From contig JAIQFY010000048.1 of the NCBI GenBank assembly GCA_020072965.1, positions 1-39,245 on the forward strand: 39,245 bases of DNA, given 5' to 3'. This document shows, one piece after another, positions 23,689 to 32,528 of this stretch. The stretch comes from Terriglobia bacterium (lineage in GTDB: Bacteria; Acidobacteriota; Terriglobia; JAIQFV01). The position numbers and the translations under genes are program-made. Within the stretch, counting starts at the first letter, position 1. Every line of letters starts with the position of its first letter. The notes below the pieces were generated by a model. It made no database searches. It worked only from the letters and a program-made list of their open reading frames with translations, and was not told where the DNA came from.

Positions 23689-25812
23689 TTACTTCACAAA
23701 TTCTCCGCTCAGTGCCTTCTTTGTGGCCGCCAGAAGCGCCTCGGGACCCACGGGTGCACCGGTGGCTTTTCGCATCCAGAGATCAGGAGCAACGCTTCCG
23801 ATGGTTGCCATCCGCTCAAACTCTACTCCGAGATTTCCTGCCCTCTCTATCTGCTCTTCGATCTGGAACGAGATCATATGTCCCATTGGGTAATCAGGAA
23901 GATAGAGGAAGGAATCAATCATGTGTGAATACACACCGAGCAAGACCACGTCGCTCTTCTTAAAAATCGGGGCGTAATAGAGATTCCAGATGTCCTTGGC
24001 AATCTGCACCGTGGCTTGCTTCAATTCCTCCGGGGTGGCCTGGGGATGGTCGTACATCCAGTGCCAAACGGCCATGTCGACCAGCGCGACGCCGGCGATC
24101 TCATATGTTCCCCAGAAATCATCCAACGTCTTCATTGCCTGACTCTTTGTGTCGGGCCTGGCCAGTCCCAGCAGCTCCAGATCATGTCCCTGGAACACAA
24201 AAGCCAGTGCCTCCGTGAAGGCGGTATTCGGCACGCCCTGGAGCAGGTAATGGTCGATATTGTTCATGGAGAAGGTCTGTTCAATATTGTGGCCCATCTC
24301 ATGAACCGCGATGTTGTAGCCCTTATAATTCATCCCGGTTTTCTCAACCCGGGTGCGCAAGTGCGCCTTTTCTGAGCGCATCCCAGCGCCCATCGCGTGG
24401 CCTGACCCGCGTGCCGGATCAACGATGATATTATTCGCCAGATACCCGGCCCGATCTCTCGAAAAACCAAGCTTCAAGAGGAGGTTTGGGATGTCCTTCT
24501 GGTAAGCCTCAGCACTGGGATATTTCCGCGCCACGATTTCGTCCAGCTGCGGTTCCGTGTAAGCGCCTCGTGGCCGGAAACCGTTGTACCAGATGTCAAA
24601 GGGTTCCAGCGGCCGGCCGAGCCGGGATTCGATGAGTTTTGCCGCCTGAGCCACCAGGGACGATGAAACCACCTGCTCCAGCATGGCCTTTACGCGGACC
24701 TCGGGGATTTCCCGGTTTTCGTCGAAGCGCCGTGCAATCAAGGTGGGCGCGGTCGGAGAATACGGATCGACTTTGCGGGAGGCCTGAAACGTCAACAGCA
24801 ACTTGGCATATCGGGTGTTGGGTTCCGGGGCGTTGAAGGAGGCCTCCGATTCGGCCCGAGATTTTCCATCCACCGGTGTCACCACATTGGAGGAAGGATT
24901 CCAGTCCACGTCGGGATTGTTGACGGCAATCCCCGGGATCGTTTGGGTCACGATCCGTTCCATGACCTGTTGAATCATCCTCTGCTTGGCAAGGCCCGAC
25001 TTTGCATCGCTGTAATCAGCCTTGATTTCGTCGCGCAGGTTCCAGTGAGAGAGAAGGCGAAGGTCGGGGGGAAAGAGGCGGGCACCCTCCCTATCGATGA
25101 GATGTCCCACCCAGATGTTGTACTCTGAGACATAGCGCCCGGCCTCGGCCTCAGCTTGCGCAAGCGCCAGATTGACGTCTGCCGGAACTCGTTTTGAAAA
25201 CCTCTGGGCGAGGCGGGCTTCCGCCCATTGCCGCCGTGACCAGTGCTCGCCCTCACGAAGGCGCTGGTCGAGCGTCGTCAAGGGAAAATTGAGCAACACC
25301 ATAAAGGCGAGCTTGTTTTGAAAAAAGTCGTCGGCCAGGTGTGCCGAGGGATCGTAGCCCCCAAAGACCTGATCGAAGGGAAAGAGCACTCCCACGTCCA
25401 GATCGGTGGGCGTACGAAACTCCCGGTTGATCTCGTGCATGTGTCCATCGATCTGTTCCAGGTTATGCTCGAAGCGATCGAACATGGCGTCGCGAGCGGG
25501 CACATCGACCGCAAAATTCGACCGGACAAATTCCTCAAACGCAGCCGCGTCTCCGTCCCCGGCACGCCAGAAATCAGACACCTGCTGCAGGCCGCGCTGG
25601 AGCCGCTCGCGCTGTCCGTCTCCATACTTTCCCATCAGTTCTTTCTCAAGCTTTGAAATCGAATTCTTCATCCAGGGCTCCTGCGGGGCGAACTGGCCGG
25701 TCGTTCCGCTCATCGAATTTTGATTGGATAGATTCCGGGAGTAGAGATACCAGGGCGCAACGATGAGTGCCAGAATAGCCGCACATAAAATGAAACCTGT
25801 GTGAGCGCGCAT
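23689..25812 (-). CDS. Exported zinc metallopeptidase, HEMGH type (M2/M3-like)
   Basis: This 707-aa protein has an N-terminal signal/anchor helix (about 3-22), so it acts in the periplasm or on the membrane surface. The catalytic zinc motif is H504-E-M-G-H508, with E534 (FTEALAFVF) placed as the third ligand. This is the gluzincin arrangement of clan MA(E), shared by M2 (ACE) and M3 oligopeptidases. HEMGH is the ACE-like form, but overall I cannot place it in either family with certainty. Upstream about 480 residues are helical and charged, as in these peptidases. The ATG at 25812 follows GGAGG by seven bases. A divergent aspartokinase gene lies beyond a 300-base spacer. Confidence 0.85.
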   Translation of the reverse strand: MRAHTGFILCAAILALIVAPWYLYSRNLSNQNSMSGTTGQFAPQEPWMKNSISKLEKELMGKYGDGQRERLQRGLQQVSDFWRAGDGDAAAFEEFVRSNFAVDVPARDAMFDRFEHNLEQIDGHMHEINREFRTPTDLDVGVLFPFDQVFGGYDPSAHLADDFFQNKLAFMVLLNFPLTTLDQRLREGEHWSRRQWAEARLAQRFSKRVPADVNLALAQAEAEAGRYVSEYNIWVGHLIDREGARLFPPDLRLLSHWNLRDEIKADYSDAKSGLAKQRMIQQVMERIVTQTIPGIAVNNPDVDWNPSSNVVTPVDGKSRAESEASFNAPEPNTRYAKLLLTFQASRKVDPYSPTAPTLIARRFDENREIPEVRVKAMLEQVVSSSLVAQAAKLIESRLGRPLEPFDIWYNGFRPRGAYTEPQLDEIVARKYPSAEAYQKDIPNLLLKLGFSRDRAGYLANNIIVDPARGSGHAMGAGMRSEKAHLRTRVEKTGMNYKGYNIAVHEMGHNIEQTFSMNNIDHYLLQGVPNTAFTEALAFVFQGHDLELLGLARPDTKSQAMKTLDDFWGTYEIAGVALVDMAVWHWMYDHPQATPEELKQATVQIAKDIWNLYYAPIFKKSDVVLLGVYSHMIDSFLYLPDYPMGHMISFQIEEQIERAGNLGVEFERMATIGSVAPDLWMRKATGAPVGPEALLAATKKALSGEFVK

Positions 25813-26115
25813 AATGAACCCTCCGAAGTTCAATGAACGCATGGTGAAAATCCTGTGAACGTGCGTGACAATATCGGAGCTCAGGCTGGACCCACACTTC
25901 TCATTCTTTTTGGGTCGAAACCGGAAAATCTCCTCACTCCTCTTTTGGGCACTTCATCACCGTTTGCCGCTTCGACGGAATGCCCCGGAGTCGGGAGGAA
26001 TAAATCAAGACTATCCTATAGGTTTCCCGTTGTAAAATGTTAACTTTTAGGCTCCGGATGCCTGCGATCATTCCTTTTCCGCCCCGGTAAGAATACCCGC
26101 TCAAGGAGGCGTCTC

Positions 26116-27537
26116 TTGAACACCCTGGTCATGAAATTTGGAGGGACTTCAGTCGGCAACGCCGACGCCATACGCCATGTCGCCCGCATCGTCCACGCCG
26201 CGCAGGCCGATTGGCCGCAGGTGGTGGTCGTTGTCTCGGCCATGGGCGGGGTGACCGATATGCTCCTCAAGGGCGCTCACACGGCCGCCGAAGGCGATGG
26301 GGAGACGTTTAGGGTGCTGGCCGGAGAGTTGCGGGGAAAACATTATGACACTCTCAATAATCTCGCGAAGGATCTGAGTTCTCCGGTCCGCTGGGACGAG
26401 GTTCGCGTGTGGATTGCTTCTCTTGTCGATGAATTCGAAACACTCTGTCATGCTGTTTATGTCCTCGGAGAAGCCTCCGCCCGCGCCCTCGATGCGATCT
26501 CCTCGCTGGGCGAGCGGATGAGTATTCAACTGGTGGCGCCCTATCTGCGGGAGGCGGGGATCCCTGCTGAACCAATCGAAGCAACCGAACTGATCGTAAC
26601 GGACAAGAACTTCCAATCCGCGAATCCAATCTCCGAACTTACGCGATCACGCACCCAGGCCCGTTTATTCCCGCTCCTTGAAAACGGGATCGTCCCTGTG
26701 GTGACGGGTTTCATCGGGGCGACAGCGCTGGGCGTCGTCACAACGCTCGGACGCGGCGGTAGCGATTTCAGCGCGGCGTTGTTGGGGGTGGCGCTCGATG
26801 CCCGTGAAGTGTGGATTTGGACGGATGTCGACGGGGTGATGACTGCTGATCCACGGATCGTTGCCGCCGCGAAGACACTGCCCGAAATCACCTTCCGTGA
26901 GATTTCCGAGCTCGCTTACTATGGCGCCAAGGTCCTTCATCCCAAGACGATCCGGCCGGTGGTCGAACGCGACATTGCCTTGTGGGTGAAAAACACCTTC
27001 AATCCCTCGAACCCAGGCACCCGCGTCGTCTCCGACGACACGGCGCCACACGGCACCATTCGCGCCGTGACGGCAATCCGGGGGCAGACGATGCTGAACG
27101 TCGAGGGACGGGGCATGCTCGGCGTGCCCGGTGTCGCCGCCCGTACCTTCAGCGCCGTCGCCCGCACCCACACCAGCGTTTCCCTCATCACGCAGGCATC
27201 GTCAGAACAGAGCATCTGCTTCATCGTCCCCTCGCGCGCCGGCCCCCTGGTCATGGACGCCCTCAACGACGAGTTTCGCCGCGAGCTGGAACAGCAGAAT
27301 ATTGATCGAATCTGGGCGATGGAAAACGTGGTCATCATCACGGTGGTCGGGGCGGGGATGCGCCACACCCCGGGCATAGCAGGTCAGATTTTCAGTTCGC
27401 TGGGAAAGGATCGAATCAACGTCGTGGCCATTGCCCAGGGATCCTCGGAATGCAGCGTCAGCATGATTGTAGATGCCCCGGATGCCGAGAAAGCGGTCCG
27501 GGAAATTCACAAGCTGATCGAGATGCGGGAAGGGTGA
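26116..27537 (+). CDS. lysC: Aspartate kinase
   Basis: This 473-aa enzyme phosphorylates L-aspartate, the first step towards lysine, threonine, methionine and diaminopimelate. The N-terminal amino-acid-kinase domain (about 1-300) begins with KFGGTSVG and carries TTLGRGGSDFSAALLG and WTDVDGVMTADPR. Two ACT domains (about 320-465) are expected to give feedback control. The length and middle insertion fit the LysC/ThrA-N class. The start is TTG: an AAGGAGG site lies at 26103-26109, six bases upstream, and the protein begins directly with the conserved beta strand. The gene is monocistronic and convergent with the M20 gene. Which end product inhibits it cannot be read. Confidence 0.96.
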   Translation: MNTLVMKFGGTSVGNADAIRHVARIVHAAQADWPQVVVVVSAMGGVTDMLLKGAHTAAEGDGETFRVLAGELRGKHYDTLNNLAKDLSSPVRWDEVRVWIASLVDEFETLCHAVYVLGEASARALDAISSLGERMSIQLVAPYLREAGIPAEPIEATELIVTDKNFQSANPISELTRSRTQARLFPLLENGIVPVVTGFIGATALGVVTTLGRGGSDFSAALLGVALDAREVWIWTDVDGVMTADPRIVAAAKTLPEITFREISELAYYGAKVLHPKTIRPVVERDIALWVKNTFNPSNPGTRVVSDDTAPHGTIRAVTAIRGQTMLNVEGRGMLGVPGVAARTFSAVARTHTSVSLITQASSEQSICFIVPSRAGPLVMDALNDEFRRELEQQNIDRIWAMENVVIITVVGAGMRHTPGIAGQIFSSLGKDRINVVAIAQGSSECSVSMIVDAPDAEKAVREIHKLIEMREG

Positions 27538-27640
27538 TTGGAAGGCAGGATCTACCGCGGAGACCCAGAACGGCAGGGCCACCCGATCGTGAAGCACTTC
27601 GTCTGCGTCCACTGCGCCTCAGCGGTTTAGCCCGTTCTTC

Positions 27641-28987
27641 TTACTTCTTCATTAACTCCAGGACTGCGGCCGTCATGGCTTTGACTCCGGTCCGAATGGT
27701 GGGTTCGGGTAAGGGTGCGAAAAGACTGGAGTGGAGTGAAGGGAGCGGCCTGCCGGTTTGCCTGCTCTGAGCGACTCTTTCAGGATCAACGGCACCCAAC
27801 GTAAACATGCAGGTGGGAATCTGACGGCCTTCCAGCCCAAAGCGTCCGAAATCCTCACTCGCCATGATGGGAGTTAACTTCACCACGTTCTCCGAACCCA
27901 GGGTTTTTCTGAACGTCTCCGCCAATCGCTCCGTCAAAGCAGGATCGTTGTACGTCGCCGGGGTCACTTCCGTCCCGCTGACCTTTACCTCGGGGGCCCG
28001 GTCTTCCGGGATTCCCGCCGCAGCCGCGATTCCCTTCGTGATGCGTTCTATGGAAGCGAGGATGTGCTGACGCACCTCTTCTTTGTAGGTACGGATAGTC
28101 AACTGCAGGCGAACTTCATCGGGGATGATGTTGTGTTTTGTTCCCCCATGGATCGAACCGATCGTGACGACGGCGGGATCGAAAGGCGAATCCTCGCGGC
28201 TGACAATCGTCTGGAGGGCCAGGACGACCTGGGCCGCCACGACAATTGGATCTTTCGTAGTTTCAGGCGCCGACCCATGTCCACCAAGGCCATGAATAGT
28301 AATGTCCACTGACGTCGAACTGGCCAGCGCGTACCCGGGAGTATAACCCACCTTTCCCGCCTCTAAATTCCCCGAGTCGTGAAGGGCCACCGCATAGTCG
28401 GGCCTGGAAAACCGGGAATATAGCCCGTCATTGAGCATGGCCAAGGCGCCATCGATGGCCTCTTCAGCCGGCTGTCCAATCAGGATCAGCGTTCCGTGCC
28501 ATTGATCCTTGAGCTCCGCCAGCATTTTGGCGGTTCCCAGAAGCGAAGTCATGTGGATGTCATGCCCGCAGGCGTGCATGACGTTGACGTCCTGACCCGC
28601 ATCGTTCTTGGTCTTCACTTTGCTCGCGTAGGGCAGGCCGGTCTTTTCCTCGACGGGAAGGGCGTCCAACTCCGTCCGCACGAGGACCGTAGGACCGGGG
28701 CCGTTTTTCATGACGGCGACCACCCCATACCCGACCCGATCCGGGCTGTTGTACTTCCCCACATGGTCGGTGACCGTGTAGCCAAACGACTTCAACTCGC
28801 TGGCCACGAGTGCCGAGGTCTTTTCTTCATGGTGAGAAAGCTCAGGAGATTCGTGAAGCGTTTTGTACGTGGCGACGAGTGACGCCATGTTGCGGTCAAT
28901 CAGGGAATCGAGCGATGCTTGGGCCTGGAGCCCACTCGTGGTGAGCAATCCGCAAAACAAAGTGCACACAAAGAGTTTGAACTTCAT
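27641..28987 (-). CDS. Exported M20-family amidohydrolase
   Basis: This 448-aa protein has a signal peptide (MKFKLFVCTLFCGLLTTSGLQA) and then the M20D/carboxypeptidase-Ss1-type fold: two catalytic halves around a dimerisation domain (about 200-310). Metal ligands are visible in HACGHDIHM, GQPAEEA, ALHDSGN and the C-terminal SLHSSLF. Relatives hydrolyse N-acyl or hippuryl amino acids or peptides; the periplasmic substrate is unknown. The ATG at 28987 is set by a GAGGAG ribosome site and gives a proper signal peptide, whereas the longer frame does not. It is convergent with aspartokinase. Confidence 0.93.
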   Translation of the reverse strand: MKFKLFVCTLFCGLLTTSGLQAQASLDSLIDRNMASLVATYKTLHESPELSHHEEKTSALVASELKSFGYTVTDHVGKYNSPDRVGYGVVAVMKNGPGPTVLVRTELDALPVEEKTGLPYASKVKTKNDAGQDVNVMHACGHDIHMTSLLGTAKMLAELKDQWHGTLILIGQPAEEAIDGALAMLNDGLYSRFSRPDYAVALHDSGNLEAGKVGYTPGYALASSTSVDITIHGLGGHGSAPETTKDPIVVAAQVVLALQTIVSREDSPFDPAVVTIGSIHGGTKHNIIPDEVRLQLTIRTYKEEVRQHILASIERITKGIAAAAGIPEDRAPEVKVSGTEVTPATYNDPALTERLAETFRKTLGSENVVKLTPIMASEDFGRFGLEGRQIPTCMFTLGAVDPERVAQSRQTGRPLPSLHSSLFAPLPEPTIRTGVKAMTAAVLELMKK

Positions 28988-29240
28988 TGACGACTCCTCA
29001 AGCGAAGGGTGGAATTCAACGGTTCCTGCAAGTTCGAATTCAGGCCAATTCAACTCGCTCATTGGAGAGACGTGTTCGAGAACACTGGCACCAGGGTTCA
29101 CAAATGGCAACAATGTAAGGAGAATCAGCCAGCTGTTTCATTCTGAACATCAAGCGGTTGCTATCTGCCGGGTCTTAATGTGGATGATAGAAAATAGTAA
29201 AGGGTGACAGCATCTCACGAATTGGCACGCTTTGGTAGCC

Positions 29241-29317
29241 GTGATCCCGTTTATTGGGATCGCGGGCTTTTCCCTGCCGGTCGCCAAAGCCCGTGATCCC
29301 TCAAGGCGGGATCCCGG
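29241..29317. repeat. Inverted pair of GATCCCG-type REP elements
   Basis: The unit at 29241-29270 (GTGATCCCG...GGGATC.CGGGCTTT) recurs inverted at 29286-29317. Each unit has its own GATCCC...GGGATC stem. The 15-base spacer contains GCCGGTCGCC. The unit resembles the central hairpin at 19918-19949 (ATCCCGC...GCGGGAT), so both may belong to one family. They lie in the 392-base space between the M20 gene and the DUF2784 gene, which otherwise holds nothing recognisable. Confidence 0.7.
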
Positions 29318-29379
29318 CGACCAGAACTTGTGCAACTCAACATTCAGGGGACGACGGGTGTCACTCGATTTGGCCATCA

Positions 29380-29754
29380 TCAATAATGTCGAGTCTTCAA
29401 CCTCTGCCGAATAAGCCATGCATAGATCACGACATTCACGACTACCACCAGCAGGCCTAAGGTAATCTGCAAGGATCGCGTCAGCTTGTCGGGATAGAGA
29501 ATCGGCAAAAGGTAGTGCTCGACAAAATCCCCCGCGTAGGGAGTTCCCCCGCCTCTTTCAAGAAGCCAGTCTTCAAGCCAGGTGAGCGGGCACATCCAGT
29601 CCGCAAACTCGATGAGCGCCGCCCACAGCATTGCGGGCACATGCAACCATGCCCAGCGCTTCCGTTTCAGGACGAGGACTCCACCCAGCACCGCAAAGAT
29701 GGCGAAAGCAAAATGCACGACGACAACAACGTCGGCACAGGCCCGAAAGAACAT
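29380..29754 (-). CDS. DUF2784 membrane protein
   Basis: This 124-aa protein has four membrane helices. It opens with the family-typical ADVVVVVHFAFAIFAVLGGVL and has the signature FADWMCPLTWLEDWLLERGG followed by FVEHYLLPILYP. The Cys, Trp and His-Tyr residues are conserved in DUF2784 proteins as I recall them. No biochemical function is known. It starts with ATG 57 bases downstream of the DUF2891 gene on the same strand, so the two may share a transcript. Confidence 0.9.
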   Translation of the reverse strand: MFFRACADVVVVVHFAFAIFAVLGGVLVLKRKRWAWLHVPAMLWAALIEFADWMCPLTWLEDWLLERGGGTPYAGDFVEHYLLPILYPDKLTRSLQITLGLLVVVVNVVIYAWLIRQRLKTRHY

Positions 29755-29810
29755 TGTTTGGCATCTCAGCCTATCGATATCCTCTGTAAGACGGAGCTGT
29801 CTTTCTGGTT

Positions 29811-30947
29811 CTATTTGGAAACCGGGGTCGAAAGCATATAGACCGCGAAGGACGCCAGCCAGTGCTCCCCGGCATAATCACCGCTGGCCACGTGAGCGAG
29901 CGCATCGTGGGCGTGGCGGTTCGCCGACTCCGACAGAATCCTGCGAGCCGGGTCCGTCAACGGCAAGGCGGAAGCAATGCTCCGCATGCACCACGCCCGG
30001 CTGAGATTGAGTCCATCCAGGTGAACGAGCTTGGGATCCGTGCGATCCGTGACCATGGCCGGGTTCAGCAACCCCTTAGGTTCCTCCCGCGCAACCCCGG
30101 GCAGGAATCGATGGAACCACTCTTGAAACTCGGCCGGTTTCATGACTCGCCGCATCAGATCCGCTTCCATTAAAGCAGGCGAAAAGAAGTCTTCGCCCCC
30201 CGGCTCCCACGCCGCGGGATAATTCACATCCGCCCCGAAGTAGGTCCGGCTTCGCTCTGCAATCATCTCTTCCAGCTTACGGTCGCTCTTTTCCTTCGCG
30301 TAATCCATGGCGAACGCCAATCCGAACGCGGTGTTGGGATGAACGCCCGTGCGAATCGGATATGTCTGCTTGGGCAGAAAGCTGATGTATCGCTTTGCCA
30401 GGGCCTCTGCAAGAGGATGCAGGTTCCTAGACCACTGTTTCCCGTCCGGATCATCCCATTGGTGAAGCTCTTCAGCCAGTTTCAGCAGCCATGCCCATCC
30501 ATAGGTCCGCTCAAACGATTGCCGATTGGGCTGGTCAAGATAGGCCGTCTCCACCGATAAGTTTTCCGCATTGAGGTTCTGATTCAATGCCGTCCGAATC
30601 TCCTTCGCCTCTGGCAACTTCGGAAAAATCCGAAGCAGGTGGACGAGCATCCAGTGTCCATGCACCGAGGAGTGCCAGTCAAAGCATCCATAGAACGCCG
30701 GATGAAGCGCGCGCGGGTTCCGTACTTCGGAAGTGTCATTGATGACATGATCCGGCTTGTTGGGATACTCCTTGGTCACGCACTTGAGGGCGAGCTGGGC
30801 AAAATGAGAGGCCTCGGCCGGGCTGAGCGACAGGGAAACGTCCTTTGTACCTGGGTTCGTTGTTTGGGTCATGGCATGGGCAGGGCCGAGCAGAAATAAG
30901 ATCAGAGTCCACAACATTAGTGCCATTTTGAAATTAGTTCTCCGCAA
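29811..30947 (-). CDS. Exported DUF2891 protein
   Basis: This 378-aa protein has a signal peptide (about 8-26, ending PAHA) and an all-helical domain. Conserved phrases are HPAFYGCFDWHSSVHGHWMLV, SFERTYGWAWLLKL, HPNTAFGLAF and GGEDFFSPALMEADLM, all typical of DUF2891. The repeated His/Trp/Glu clusters suggest an (alpha/alpha)-barrel enzyme, but no activity is established. The TTG at 30947 has an AGGGAG site about six bases upstream; an ATG at 30926 is an alternative that keeps the signal peptide. The sequence between it and arsC (157 bases) shows no feature. Confidence 0.9.
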   Translation of the reverse strand: MRRTNFKMALMLWTLILFLLGPAHAMTQTTNPGTKDVSLSLSPAEASHFAQLALKCVTKEYPNKPDHVINDTSEVRNPRALHPAFYGCFDWHSSVHGHWMLVHLLRIFPKLPEAKEIRTALNQNLNAENLSVETAYLDQPNRQSFERTYGWAWLLKLAEELHQWDDPDGKQWSRNLHPLAEALAKRYISFLPKQTYPIRTGVHPNTAFGLAFAMDYAKEKSDRKLEEMIAERSRTYFGADVNYPAAWEPGGEDFFSPALMEADLMRRVMKPAEFQEWFHRFLPGVAREEPKGLLNPAMVTDRTDPKLVHLDGLNLSRAWCMRSIASALPLTDPARRILSESANRHAHDALAHVASGDYAGEHWLASFAVYMLSTPVSK

Positions 30948-31104
30948 TTACATCTCCCTCTTCTGTGAGGAGCAGTGAGGTCACAAGAAAACCACGGTAT
31001 GAGGAAAAACAGGGACGGAGTATACGCCCGCCCACGGAGCCGGGCAAGCCAGCGAACCCGTCGAGAATCGAGCTGGCGAGGGTCTTTTGCCCGGGACTGC
31101 TCGC

Positions 31105-31530
31105 TCAGGCAGAACCCCTGTTAGAGATGATTAATGCCACGAACGAACACACCCGGGCGAAAACCTCGTCACGAACATGGCGAAAGGCGTTCAGCCTCTC
31201 GTCTTCCCGCTGCACCGCTGTGGGATCGGCTATCGACCAGTGAAGACGTTGTCGTCCTCCCGCAAAGACGGGACAGGTTTCGTCTGTCTCGTCACACAGG
31301 GTAATGACATAGTCAAACGGCTGATCCAGAAATCGGTCGATGGATTTTGACTGCTGAGTGGAGATGTCAATACCTACTTCTCCCATCACTCGAACGGCTG
31401 TGGGATGAAGGCCCATGGGAAGGGTTCCAGCGCTGAAGACTTCGACTGTGTCTTCGCCGACATGCCGCATGATGCCTTCAGCCATCTGACTACGAGCGGA
31501 ATTTCCAGTGCACAGGAATAGAATTCTCAT
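31105..31530 (-). CDS. arsC: Thioredoxin-coupled arsenate reductase
   Basis: This 141-aa cytoplasmic enzyme belongs to the low-molecular-weight tyrosine phosphatase fold. The P-loop CTGNSARS (C7-R13) binds the oxyanion. The redox relay Cys residues C79 and C86 (TLCDETDETCPVF) are both present, which separates true ArsC from phosphatases. It reduces arsenate to arsenite using thioredoxin. The late DPT(A) motif supplies the catalytic Asp (IADPTAV). No arsenite exporter or ArsR regulator is beside it. It points away from the phosphate-starvation block; since Pst can import arsenate, the pairing is sensible. No clear ribosome site precedes the ATG. Confidence 0.93.
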   Translation of the reverse strand: MRILFLCTGNSARSQMAEGIMRHVGEDTVEVFSAGTLPMGLHPTAVRVMGEVGIDISTQQSKSIDRFLDQPFDYVITLCDETDETCPVFAGGRQRLHWSIADPTAVQREDERLNAFRHVRDEVFARVCSFVALIISNRGSA

Positions 31531-31777
31531 TAGGGTCGTGCCGGCTCACACACCACAGGGCCAATGCAACCTTCAGCTTGGCAATCGTCCGTGATGGCTC
31601 ATAAACATCATTCTTTCAGCGTAATAGACCTGTGGTCCGTCCCTCTGAACGCGGATTCGAACCTCTTATGACGGACTGCGAAAGATCCACGTCTCCCTCG
31701 CTTACTCCTCCCCCCGCAGGTTCGATCCGGGGTCTCTCCTGCCTTTCCACAGAACCATCCCTGTCTTTCCGGGACAC

Positions 31778-31833
31778 TCTTAACCGAAGCTATAAGTACT
31801 TGTCATCAAAGTTTAACATCTTGCGGCGACAAT
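31778..31833 (+). promoter_or_regulatory. Pho-box-like array and -10 upstream of the 43-aa membrane peptide
   Basis: Four half-site positions phased at 11 bases start at 31781 (TAAC), 31792 (ATAA), 31803 (TCAT in TTGTCAT) and 31814 (TAAC). The outer two are exact TAAC; the inner two are weaker. A -10-like GACAAT begins at 31828, 11 bases after the last C. Phasing and spacing match the arrays before the porin and pstS. The rest of 31531-31869 shows no gene; tRNA T-loop-like strings there lack matching stems. Confidence 0.5.
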
Positions 31834-31884
31834 CCAAACAGTTAAAGAACGCGGCGTGACCTCAAGACCATGAGAGGTAACCAC

Positions 31885-32016
31885 ATGGTGATCATTCTTC
31901 TCATCCTATTAATGATTGTCCTCGCGATCCTGATCTATTGGATGCTCATCGACACAACACTCGACCCCAGGTTGATCTTTTTCCCGAATCTCATGAAAGA
32001 TTTCCCCAAGGAGTAG
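31885..32016 (+). CDS. Predicted 43-aa single-span membrane peptide
   Basis: This short ORF reads MVIILLILLMIVLAILIYW followed by a hydrophilic tail ending in MKDFPKE. One membrane helix fills the first half, and the tail contains Pro-rich and charged residues. An in-frame ATG at 31870 would add five residues, but AGAGG sits seven bases before the ATG at 31885, so that start is preferred. The Pho-box-like array about 60-100 bases upstream suggests induction by phosphate limitation. The function is unknown; many bacterial micropeptides of this form bind a larger membrane complex. Being so short, it could still be a chance ORF. Confidence 0.55.
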   Translation: MVIILLILLMIVLAILIYWMLIDTTLDPRLIFFPNLMKDFPKE

Positions 32017-32133
32017 TGGGCGCATTGGAGACCGTAGACGCAATCAACGAAATTCCCTTGTGTCCTTTGTTTTGAGATGAAATCCACTGTCATCTTGCCG
32101 CAAAGGTTTAACGCGAAATGAAGGGCTGCTCAC

Positions 32134-32421
32134 ATGGACATCAGAGGCCAGATTGTCGATACCGCGCGAAGAATCGCCATCATTCTCAATAACCAAGGGG
32201 CTCAAACACTCCCCCAACTGCAAAAACAGCTGAGCGAGTCAAATGAAATTGTGCACCTGGCTCTTGGATGGCTCGCCCGGGACGACCGAATTGAGATTCG
32301 TCGCGATCTTAAAGGTTGCCAGGTCCGCTGGAAATCTTTAGAGTATGGTCGCGGCCTTCCACTTCCACGCCGGCATCACATGGTAAAGGATCCGACTAAG
32401 GTGACCGGGCAAGAGGCTTAA
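32134..32421 (+). CDS. Small winged-helix protein (DUF2582-like)
   Basis: This 95-aa protein consists mostly of one winged helix-turn-helix domain (about 5-70). TARRIAIILNNQGAQTLPQLQKQL and VHLALGWLARDDRIEIRRD match the pattern of small DUF2582 proteins, which are annotated as winged-helix but have no proven DNA target. The basic C-terminal tail (RGLPLPRRHHMVK) could contact nucleic acid. It lies between the Pho-linked micropeptide and the porin, on the same strand. It has no clearly phased Pho array of its own; CTGTCAT at 32087-32093 is out of phase with the TTTAAC at 32107. Confidence 0.8.
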   Translation: MDIRGQIVDTARRIAIILNNQGAQTLPQLQKQLSESNEIVHLALGWLARDDRIEIRRDLKGCQVRWKSLEYGRGLPLPRRHHMVKDPTKVTGQEA

Positions 32422-32528
32422 ACGGCCGCCTTGTTTCCGATGTGACTGCTTCAGATTCTTTACGGTCCCTCCCGGCATCCTGCTCTTGCACACCTTCGCT
32501 CGGCAATCCCCCCCTCTTTTCAACCAAT

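Noticed and set aside
31640-31730. Strings resembling tRNA T-loops (GGATTCGAACC and GGTTCGATCC)
   Set aside because: The flanking bases do not form a T-stem, and no acceptor, D or anticodon arm can be built around either.
32087-32112. CTGTCAT and TTTAAC upstream of the DUF2582-like gene as a fourth Pho box
   Set aside because: The two cores are 19 bases apart, not a multiple of 11, so the phase seen in the other three arrays is broken.
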